The notes below the pieces were generated by a model. The model did not search any database and was not told the DNA's origin. It was given only the letters and a program-made list of their open reading frames with translations. Below are positions 11,628 to 20,683 of a stretch of 64,000 nt of DNA, in pieces. The stretch's first letter is position 1. Each line of letters begins with the position of its first letter. This DNA comes from Triplophysa rosa. Its lineage: Eukaryota; Chordata; Actinopteri; Cypriniformes; Nemacheilidae. A program made the position numbers and the translations under genes. The DNA is taken from positions 15,942,769-16,006,768 of the forward strand of contig NC_079893.1 of NCBI RefSeq assembly GCF_024868665.1. The letters run 5' to 3'.

Positions 11628-12313
11628 TCTCAGGGGGCTGAGCCCCCTATCCCCTCCAAAATTTATTTTTGAATCTTTTTAAGGCTGTTAAGTTGTATGT
11701 TTTTGGGAAAATGCGAAATTAAACTCAAACTCCCTAACAATGCATTAAATATATTTGATTTCATGATAGTTAGCACTTCCGTCTATTATACAGCCATAAA
11801 ACATAAACAAAATTAAACACAAATTACCGTCTTGATTGATCTACCGTACAGTACAGTCTTACTGTTTTCTTAGGTAAAATTATTTTTAATTGCCATATAG
11901 TATTTTGGTTTGATTTGATATTTAATAAATCATTACGGCACCTTTATACACCCAAAAAATACATTTGTTAATGTATGTTACAGTAATAGTACTTTAAGAA
12001 CTTTTAAGACTTTTTGGTCCTTCTGCCAGCAGAGGTTTGTTGTGTCACTTGCTGTCATGCTCTAAATCAGTGGTTATTAAATGGTAATTCAAATTGTAAG
12101 ACAACTATACTATTTTTACATGCAGTACTTTTATACTCAATATTTATTTACTGGCCATTATACAACCAGCCATTTGTTATGTCAACTTCCACTGGGGTTA
12201 TAACAAACATTTGACTACATTATTCATTTATGTACATTTATTTAGTGGTCATTGTCATCAGATAATTGGTATGCTCACATTTAAAGTGTTCTTAAAGTAT
12301 ACTCTTTTTGCAG

Positions 12314-14240
12314 ATTGATTGCAGTGTCCTACAGTTTATGACAGATGACCAGCTGAAGGAATATCTGCCTTCCTATGGTGACCGACTGGCCGTTCATGGA
12401 TATTGCAGGCGAAAAGAAAAAGATCCCTGTGGCAGAAAAACAAAACTGTTTGATCGGTTGAAAAAAAGGCTAGCAAGAAGCACAGGTGACAATGACAACG
12501 TATGTGAAAAGAAGATGCCAAAAAATGCTCAAAAGAACATGAGAAAAATTGAAATGGGATGGATACATTTTCGTGAAGGAAAGTTTACTCAAGTCCGAAC
12601 CAAAAAAGGTGGAGGTACACGGAAAATTTCTGTGTCAAAAGACTGTAGAAAGAAAGACTTGCTGGAAAAGGCTGCTGAGTTGTTTTTTCCTGGTGAAAAA
12701 TGTTCAGAGGGAAGCTTTACAGATTTTGTGGTCGATGTAACAGATTTTCAAGAGCAAACAATAGATGACCAGATTACTGTTGGAGAACTTTATGAAAAGA
12801 CGAAATTACCAGTGTTGCGTTTCTACTTGACAACCAAAAAGAAAATCATCTCTAGTGACACAGACAGTGGAACAGTTAGACAGGGAGGTGAAAACATGCA
12901 AGATTCCAGGGATCCCACACATGCAGGCGAAAGCAGTCTGTTGAGTGAGAATGTAGAGCCAGACATTATATATGTTGGCAGTAGCACTGTACTTGCAACA
13001 GGGAATGATGATGTTTCATTTACAGACTCCATAACTAACATGACTAATATATCAAGTGTGATTGAGATTGATGCATCCAGACAGCCAGAGGTTGACAATT
13101 TGGAGGAAAGTGCTATTGTAACATTCTCAACAGGACACATCTCTGGAGTGGAAGACATCGAGCTTGATGACACCTTGCCTCTCTTAGAGGATTCATATCC
13201 TGTGCCTTCTCCAATTGATAACCCACCAGAGCCCTTTGTTCAGAACCAAAGGGCGAAGAAAATTCTTGTTGTTCATCGAGGTCAGGTCCTTCAAGAGCTT
13301 ATTGCATATTTTTGTGATCAAAGTGTCTTGATGGATGACATATCTATGAGAGTTATTCTTCCTGATGGACGGTTGGAAAATGCTGTTGATGAAGGGGGTG
13401 TTTTGAGAGATGTGCTTTCAGAGTTTTGGCATGACTTTTATGAGCAATGTACTCTGGGAAATAGTTTTAAGGTCCCTTATCTACGACATGACTTTGGTCA
13501 ACAACAGTGGGAAAGCATTGGCAGAATCATTGCATATAGCTGGCAAAAAGAGAAGTACATGCCTGTAAAACTAGCACCTGTAATACTGGAGCAGGCGGCC
13601 CATGGATGTGTCACAACAAGTCTTGTGGACTGCTTTCTCAAATATGTTACAGAATCAGACAGGATGATCCTAGAATCATGTCGTTCACATTTTGAAGATG
13701 TGGACAAAGAAGAGCTGTTTGAGGTGATGGATCATCATAACTGTCGAAGAATCCCAACAGCAGATAATATTGAGCAGCTCTTGGGAGGAGTTGGCACATC
13801 AAAAGCTGATTCAAGAACCTGCGTTTGTGATAGAGCAGTGGCATTGTGTGCTTGCGCCTATGAGAATGGAGCTCCACGACATTACATCTGCCTATAATGA
13901 ACTACAGCCAACCTCCAGAAAGGTTATGAAATCAATAACCTACCCTTCCATGATGAACGAACAACAAAAAAACGCTGGCAGATATCTAAGTACATTTCTT
14001 AGAGAATCAGATACACAGCACCTGTCCCTCTTTCTTCGGTTTTGCACCGGGTCAGATTTGTTCCTTGGAAAAAACATCACTGTGAGCTTTACGCAGTTGG
14101 ATGGCTTTCAGAGACGACCAATTGCACACACATGTGGCTGTTACCTGGAGCTGCCTGTGAATTATGACAACTACCCAGAGTTTCGATACGAAATGAACAA
14201 AGTGTTAGAGAGCAACATATGGGTCATGGATATAATCTAG
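12314..14240 (+). pseudogene. SAM-HECT E3 ubiquitin ligase, main exon, one frameshift
   Basis: The exon starts after the acceptor TTTTTGCAG. It encodes, in order, the second half of the SAM-like domain, a basic linker, a block GWIHFREGKFTQVRTKKGGG with a following region that may be ubiquitin-like, an acidic/serine-rich stretch (about residues 190-320), and a HECT domain. HECT N-lobe markers include DEGGVLRDVLSEFW. The C-lobe has PIAHTCGCYLELP with the catalytic cysteine at 14133-14135. A frame change near 13785-13795 splits the HECT domain; otherwise it is open for about 640 codons. HECT ligases form a thioester with ubiquitin on that cysteine and pass it to substrates; multicopy G2E3-like proteins of this type are common in fish. 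It is convergent with the transposase gene of the same element. Whether the frameshift is real or a sequencing error cannot be told here. Confidence 0.85.
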
Positions 14241-14723
14241 TACACCTGGAACAAACTTTCCGTTAGGAAGGAATTGAAAGTTGATGTCACAGCAGTTTTG
14301 TTTTATTTTTCAAGATGCTTTTACATGTTGACATCCTCATAACATGTATACTGTACATTGCAAGTTCCTGTTGATATTCTTACTGAGGCATACAATTTAA
14401 AACAGGCCTTTTATGTTATTTTGGTTGCAAGGTTTCTACAGTAATTTGCCTCATGCTTAAAGAAACTTTTTATTTTAAAGTACATTGGTACATCAGTGAC
14501 ATTTATTTTTTCATGTATGTTTTCTAGAATTCTCATTATCAATGTTCTGTCATGTCTATAGCATAATATGCTACAATTTATTTTATTACTAATATTATTT
14601 TGTTCTGCATGTTTTGGGATGTTATTTTGTGGCAGTTGATTAAACCATCCCTGATTGAAAGATAACCTGTATGTCTTCACTACTGACCCCCCAGAACACA
14701 CATTTTAGAAACACTGGACCTTT
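14241..14723. other. 3' interval between convergent genes
   Basis: This AT-rich sequence lies between the end of the SAM-HECT frame and the stop codon of the transposase. It presumably holds both 3' untranslated regions. No clear AATAAA signal or other feature was found. Confidence 0.4.
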
Positions 14724-16559
14724 TTAGGTATGAGGCTCCAACTCACTGTTGATTAGCTGCCTAAGTGTTATGTACAAGTCCACTGCTGCAAACACATCGT
14801 TTGTAAGGTCCAAATCATGCTCTGACATAAGATCAACACATACATTAAATATTTCTTCATCACAGGGAAAGTCCTTGAAAACACACTCTTCTAAACAGGC
14901 TTCAACCTTCTCCAGACCCACTGGATGCAGACAGTCTGTGGCTCCATATACACGAGGCACTGCATACATGATGGATGGTCGCCCATGGGGTGACCGCGAG
15001 TTGTGGACTGGCCTTATTCTGTGGTTGTTCCAAGCTAAGACAATCTCATCAAGTTCTTCCTGTAAAGAAAAATGTATTGAAACAGAGTTAGTGGATATCT
15101 AGGAAACTGTGTGTGTGTATGTGTGGGTGGGGGGGATGAGATCCTCAGCATAAATCATGGAACCATAATATAACAGAAAATGTGTATTTTAATTTCAAGA
15201 TATTTTATACATAATTTATATTAATAGTATAACTTATAACATAATAAAGACATTAATTGAGTGAGGAAGTTATTAAGTAAAATGTGAGTCAACATTTCCA
15301 TGTTACGTAACATTTGGTGAATGCCAGGTGAAGTGACAGGGAATAGACAAAATGTAGTATAACGATTATAGCCTACTACTCACAGAATGGACAGACAAAC
15401 TGTTAATTCACTTTTATTTTTAACCATTTCAATTTGTAATTATAAATTTGTAATTTTAGTTAGTGTTAGTTTTTATAGTAAACATAAAGATGTTGTATGT
15501 CTTCTCATGTTACTCAGCTGTGACATTTTCAGTATTTACATAATTCATGACGCAAATTTGAAAATTTGTTTAAACACACAGTAATTATTTTTCATCTAAA
15601 ATATTAAGGCTTCTTACTTTTAGCCAAATCATTTTAAAAACAGTATGTCAATATAAATTTAGTCACTATTACAAAATTTCACAAACATTAAGAGACTACA
15701 ATCTCCTCAGGTATATGAATAAATTATATATATAAACTCACCTGGATTCTGTTAAGAAAACAGAACTGGATCAAGGATTTGTCCAAAAAAGTGTCTGAGA
15801 AGTGTCCGTCCTCTCTCAGTTTGTCAAAAAAGTCTATCCAAAATTGGACACATTCACTACGCAGAGTGAGCCACCATCTTTCAATGCATTGGTTTGCATT
15901 GCTTGGGCCAAAAGTAACATGATCGGTTTCTGATCCATCTTCAGAAAAAGTAAAAAATCTTTGCATCTCAGCCACATGAACATTTTCTGTTCCTAAATCT
16001 AACCTCACTCTAGCAGGGCAACCTCCAGCTTTAATGACGGCGTCCATGAAGTATCCAGCTATTAATCTTGGATCATTGTTGGTTTTGTACGCCTCAAGCC
16101 ATATCATGCTTCTGGAAAATCCATCTATACATCCACTTATTCCAATTCCAAATTGCTTCAATTTATCATAGCCATCAATGTGCCATATGTAGTTAGGACC
16201 ACAGCTATGATAAACACGCCGCCTCAGTCGATGTCTAGATCTCAGATCAACACCTTCACCAAAAGCCGCAGCAGAACTCGGACTGTTTCCCGATCAGTTA
16301 CAATATCATTTAACCAACATTTTTGGTGCATCCATCTATAACCATGATATTGGCCAGACGTTTGAACTTGTTGTTCAATGAAAGCTGCCACCTCAGCCAC
16401 GTCGGTTTTGTTCTTTCTGCGCCAAAGCCTCTTCTTGCTTAGAATCCTTTCAAGAGTGCGTTTGCTCAGAGCTATCCCATGCCTTTCCGCTAATAAAGCA
16501 AGAATTTCATCATTAGTAAATCCGCGTTTAAAATACTCCTCAATGTGTTCACAATTCAT
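14724..16559 (-). pseudogene. IS3-like rve (DDE) transposase, two exons, one frameshift
   Basis: Exon 1 (16559-15742) begins MNCEHIEEYFKRGFTNDEI, a helix-turn-helix, followed by an IS3-type segment QYHGYRWMHQKCW. The catalytic core has HIDGYD, RLDLGTEN and NQCIERWW as the D, D and E motifs, with 38 residues between the second D and the E. A frame change lies near 16255-16262. The donor CAG|GTGAGT at 15742/15741 and the acceptor TTTACAG at 15060 remove a 682-bp intron in phase 0. Exon 2 (15059-14724) continues EELDEIVLAWNNHRIRPV and SRSPHGRPSIMYAVP to a TGA stop. The second exon looks family-specific. The enzyme would cut and join element ends. Only one frame change separates it from an open gene of about 385 codons. 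Confidence 0.85.
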
Positions 16560-16614
16560 TAGACCTGTCTTATTCTGTTTGTGTTTCAGATCAGAGCTAG
16601 ATCAACAATGGCTA

Positions 16615-16921
16615 TTTATGTCATAATTTCGATTTTTAATCTCATAATTATGACTTTTTATCTCATAATTATGACTTTTGTATCTCATAATTTTGATTTT
16701 TTTATCTCAAAATTATGACTTTTTATCTCATAATTTCGACTTTTTATCTCATAATTTCGACTTTTTATCTCATAATTTCGATTTTTTTTTTTTATCTCAT
16801 AATTATGACTTTTTATCTCAAAATTTTGACTTTTTATCTCATAATTATGACTTTTTATCTCATAATTTCGATTTTTGTATCTCATAATTATGACTTTTTA
16901 TCTCATAATTATGACTTTTTA
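16615..16921. repeat. Right subterminal array, about 14 copies of the 21-bp unit
   Basis: This is the inverted counterpart of the array at 6001-6489, reading ATAATTATGACTTTTTATCTC with CGA/TGA variants. It ends in the right terminal inverted repeat. Unlike the left array it has a poly-T expansion near 16780-16794. Confidence 0.95.
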
Positions 16922-17341
16922 GAGCCTGATTTTTTTTATCACGTGGCGGAAACGGGCTTCCATAGCTAAATGTGTCCCATCGGGTTAGAAATACTAAATG
17001 CTCACTTGGGATATACGTCATGAAAGTAGTCAATTGGTCAAGTGCAAAGACCGCAGTGGAGGTATTTGGACGCAGCCTTTGAAAAGGAATAGTAGAGTAC
17101 TTCCATTAGAGTCAATGCATTTCGTGAAATATGAGTCAATGCAACGATTCGTTCACTTAAAAGATTCGTTAAAAAAGAACGATTCATTCATGAACGTAAC
17201 ATCACTATTATGGCAAGTCGAATTAGCTTTTATTCATTCTCAGAATATGAATTTTTGATATCAACAATTACATTTTTACTAGTAAAAATTATAATTCTTG
17301 ATATCAAGAATAGAATTTTTACTAGTAACAATTACTATTTT

Positions 17342-18086
17342 TGGTCCGTGTATCTTCTGGTCATTTAATTTTAGTTAGAAAGGTAATTTACATGGACCCT
17401 TGTTTTTGTTTACTAATAATCCAGAACCAAGCGGTGGAAAAACGAGTCAATTTTGCGGTTCTTCTGTCATTTACAGAAAAGAAAATCCATTGAAAACGAA
17501 AACAGAAAAATGCCTCACTTTCCAATTTACTAAACGCCATAACTGGGAACGCCCACAAACATGTCACAGACTTGGTTGGTGTGTCGTATCTGGGGGCGTG
17601 GCCTTGCACAGAGTCAGCGTGGGGAAAATCATAGTCTATGGGCAAAACAAACGATCCTTTCCCCTTGACTGGAAATGCATAGTGTTAACATTGTATGGCC
17701 TACACAAAACCACTTTTCCTGTTCAACAGAGCAAGATACATAGAAAAACCGAGCCGTATTGGGAGACTCTATGATTTAAATGTCTTAACATTAACATTAA
17801 ATGAATACATTGCACAGTTTCGACTGTAGCATGCGACGTTCTCCCAAAACAAGTCCGTTATAACTTAAGGAAACTTTATAAAGGAAGCTTTATAAACTTA
17901 TATAAAGCGTATAACGTGGCTCAAGGCAGCGATAAGATATGAACACAAAATTTTCTGTTATTATGTTGATGTGGTATGTATCAGTGGTAAAAAACAGCGT
18001 AGTAATTTGGTTATACATGGTCGTTGTTTTGGTACATTAATTGACTTCTAAAACGAAAATTAAATGACCAGAAGGTACACAGACCA
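17342..18086. mobile_element. Non-autonomous element with TGGTC(C/T)GTGTA ends (745 bp)
   Basis: TGGTCCGTGTATCTTCTGGT at the left is inverted at the right end as ACCAGAAGGTACACAGACCA, and the similarity extends through CATTTAATTTT. It interrupts the GATATC/ACTAGT array; the spacing of the array units on both sides is restored if this block plus about 5 bp is removed, which suggests a short T-rich duplication. There is no coding evidence in the interior. Confidence 0.75.
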
Positions 18087-18116
18087 TTTTTGATATCAGT
18101 AATTACATTTTCACTA

Positions 18117-18953
18117 CACTGTAAAAAATACAACTTCAAATTGTTCACCCAACAAAGGTAACAAAGTCATTTGAACAAAGTTTTTTAGTAGAAGAGGAAG
18201 AATGTATTATTTTGAGTATGCTGAACAAAATGAGTCTAAATGTGGTACCAACAAAGATTCTTTTGTTGACTGTACTTAGATATCTAAGTGATTGTCCAAA
18301 GCGTGTCAAGAAGTTTGACCAACTTGCCAAACTGTGTAATCTCAAAAAACAATTCTAGTGTTTGAAAGTTCCCAGCATGCATTGCAGAATTTTCAATTCG
18401 CTGGTTAAAATTATTAAAATGATTGCTATTTTAGTGTTTGCTGGCTATATTTTTTGTTTTTGTTGTCATTGTAAGTTATCTTTGGTATTTAGAATTCCTT
18501 TTTAACTATGATGTTTAATCATGTTTGATGATTGTTACCATGATTGAGGCTCATGTGCTCAGTGTTGAGCTCTGAAGTAAATGACGCAGGGAGTCCACTA
18601 AATGTTTAAAACACAAACAGCTTAAGCAGTTAACATATCTATTAAGTAGAATTGAGTATTAAGAGTGTGTAAATAATAATAAAACAATTATATATTAATT
18701 TTATATAAAACATAATCTTTTGAGTTCGGCCAACTATGTCCATAGTTGAGTGAACTCAGAAACTTGATTGTTGCATTTTTATTTTAAGTTGGTTCAACTA
18801 TTTATTTCAATTGACAGTCATGTGACATTACTCAGATAATTCAGTTAGGTGAAATACTTGGCCAAAAGTTGAGTAAACTCAAAAAAGCTGTGCAGCGAGT
18901 TGCCTTGAAATTTTAAGTTAAGTCAACTTTTCATTTTTTCATTTTTTAAAGTG
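18117..18953. mobile_element. MITE with CACTGTAAAAAAT / TTTTTTAAAGTG ends (837 bp)
   Basis: The ends are inverted repeats beginning CACTGTAAAA and ending TTTAAAGTG. The target CACTAGTAAA of the palindromic array is split, with TA present on both sides. The interior holds repeated AGTTGAGT/AACTCA words. Ends of the CACTG type suggest mobilisation by a CACTA-like enzyme, but a TA duplication would be unusual for that class. Confidence 0.65.
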
Positions 18954-19350
18954 TAGTAAAAATGTAAATTCTTGATATCAACAATCACTTCATCACTCGC
19001 AGAAATGTGTATTCTTGATATCAAAATTTTAATTACAACTAGTAAAAACGTAATTCTTGATATCTGTAATTGGATTTTCACTAGTAAGAATTGAATTACA
19101 GAGCTCGCTAATTTCATACTTACTAGTAATAATTCAGTTTATAGAGCTCTCTAACTAAATTACTACTAGTAAAAATGTTATTGCAGAGCTCTCTAATTCA
19201 ATTGTTACTAGTAAAAACTGTATTAGAGAGCTCTACAATTGTAATTCGTACCAGTAACAACTGAATTAGAGAGCTCTCTAATTTATTTCTTACTAGTAAG
19301 AATTATAATTACAGAGCTCCACAATTTAATTTTTACTAGTAAAAACTCGT
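18954..19350. repeat. Left palindromic array, 21-bp pitch
   Basis: Six-base palindromes alternate at about 21 bp. GATATC begins at 18974, 19017 and 19059; ACTAGT at 19038, 19080, 19122, 19165 and 19207; GAGCTC at 19101, 19144, 19186 and 19228. The spacers are A/T-rich, of the form AATTNNNNTTACT. The outermost part of the same array lies at 17257-17326 (GATATC 17257, ACTAGT 17278, GATATC 17300, ACTAGT 17321). The type of palindrome changes from GATATC outside to GAGCTC inside. No coding potential. Confidence 0.92.
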
Positions 19351-19771
19351 ATTCATTAGATAAAAAACGCTTTGCTATTTCCTGACCAAATTCCGCCTGC
19401 GGTGGAACACGTTTCAAAATAAAAGTCCCGTAGGGTCTTGGTTAGGTATTTGCGTGACATTAATTTACTAATACATTTATTATTATCATTTATTTGCATC
19501 CCAATTACTGAAATATTGAAATGAAGAATCAGATGTTATCGAATTATTATATTTAATAATTAAATTAATTATTAAAATTATATTTCTGTATACTCTTGAA
19601 GAAAAAACTAGCACTAGAGATATAAAATGTAATACTTTGTTAATAACATGTATTATAAACAAAGCATGCTGCATTACATTTTTCAATATACTATTTACAA
19701 TATATTTATATATTGTATAAATAAAATATACTATAAGTACTTGTTAAATGTCAAATACTATTCATGAACAG

Positions 19772-20310
19772 TGTCAGGACTCGGTCCTTCTGGTCTCGAG
19801 TTTTCTAACTCGCTGGACATTCCTGACAGAACCATGTCCTGCGGACGTTTTGTGTGGAAGCGCGTGTATTTTGTTGTTATTGTGCGCCACGTGTCCTCCG
19901 GTCTTATCTCCTAGCCCCGCCCTCTTGTTTCCGGTAATCTTTCCATGATTGTGAAATCCTCGTCACCTGTCCCTCTTCTGTCTTGTAATTATCCTTTGTA
20001 GTGCCTCCCTATTTAATGTTCCCCTCATTCTCAGGTTTCTTGTCGGTTCATTGTTATTCTCGTTCATTTCATTGTTTCGTGTGCAGTCAAGTGTTGGTGC
20101 TAGTTTTTTTCTCCTAGTTAGTACAGGATATATTTACCCACGTGTTTCATTCGTGTCTTCTTATCCTGTGGTTTATTTTCAAGTTTATATTAGTGTGTTA
20201 CTCCTTTTTCCCCTTCGTGGGTTTTGTTTTGTGCTTTTTCAGTTAATAAATATTATATGTTCTCCCTTCGCCTGCTTGCATCTGGGTTCTCATTATACCG
20301 TTACGTGACA
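19772..20310. mobile_element. Solo LTR (539 bp) with 6-bp duplication
   Basis: The sequence begins TGTCAGGACTCGG and ends CGTTACGTGACA, with TG...CA ends. GAACAG is duplicated at 19766-19771 and 20311-20316. The opposite arm of the 25-kb element keeps the uninterrupted site (ATGAACAGAAGTCC on the complement of about 41655-41670), an independent proof of insertion. Inside is a TATTTAA promoter-like motif near 20010 and AATAAA near 20246. I cannot assign the family; a 6-bp duplication would suit some retrovirus-like elements. Confidence 0.85.
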
Positions 20311-20683
20311 GAACAGAAGTCCAAGTGCTGAATTCTTCTGTACAGCAACTCCAGGTTTAAAGATGTGGTCGAGCAAGTATGCTTATGCTACTTATGATTC
20401 CAAAAATGTAAGGATGTAAATTTTTACATTGTGTAAAGGGAAAAGCGAATCACTCATCTGTCAGGCTGCAGTGAAAAGGGCCAGCATATTTGTAGTGTTT
20501 ACAACATCCTGGTATGGAGTGGAAATAATAGGAGTCCTACACTTGGTGGTTCTCTGCCAGCTTCTTTCAGTGCAAGTAAGTTCCAGTTATAGTGCAGTGG
20601 ACTCTATGTTTACTCAAGAATCACTGACTAAATGTCACAAAGGCTATTGTGCAGCATATAGCTTTTGCCATCAATTCAATTCA

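Larger units (their letters stand above)
5956..16964. mobile_element. 11-kb IS3-like (IS3EU-type) DNA transposon carrying a SAM-HECT gene
   Basis: The termini are inverted: TATGGAAGCCC, then TCCGCCACGTGAT, then an A-run and TCAGGCTCT, over about 45 bp on both sides. Next to these lie arrays of a 21-bp repeat. The 6-bp GCTAAA is duplicated exactly at 5950-5955 and 16965-16970, which proves insertion as a unit. The internal genes are an rve-family transposase on the minus strand (14724-16559) and a SAM-HECT ubiquitin ligase on the plus strand (8673-14240), arranged convergently. Later insertions are a hAT MITE, a Tc1 element and a SINE. I assign it to the IS3EU group of eukaryotic transposons from the IS3-like HTH plus integrase domain and from my recollection that this group makes 6-bp duplications. 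The class name is from memory; the element boundaries are seen directly. Confidence 0.9.
4407..17077. mobile_element. Small GGCTGCGTCC-ended element split by later insertions
   Basis: GGCTGCGTCCAAATAC at 4407-4422 is matched inversely by GGTATTTGGACGCAGCC at 17061-17077. If the 978-bp element (4423-5400) and the 11-kb element (5956-16964) are removed, the two ends also share a subterminal CC(C/T)CCACT..GCGGTCTT block (5406 onward on the left; reverse complement of 17050-17062 on the right). The original unit would then be only about 0.7 kb. I could not identify its own target duplication. Confidence 0.45.
17240..20683 (+). repeat. Left inverted arm of the 25-kb element
   Basis: The arm consists of an outer GATATC/ACTAGT array (interrupted by two insertions), an inner ACTAGT/GAGCTC array, then about 770 bp of AT-rich non-coding sequence. 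A 539-bp solo LTR interrupts that last part. It matches the reverse complement of 41290-42725. Its inner end at GCTTTTGCCATCAA coincides with the 3' end of a LINE insertion. I see no gene in it. Confidence 0.85.

Noticed and set aside
12336..13877. Minus-strand ORFs opposite the SAM-HECT exon
   Set aside because: They are antisense shadows of a coding sequence with clear HECT and SAM motifs.
18974..19233. SpeI/SacI/EcoRV sites as a cloning or vector artefact
   Set aside because: Dozens of sites occur at regular 21-bp pitch in two mirrored arms with diverged spacers, which no vector linker would give.
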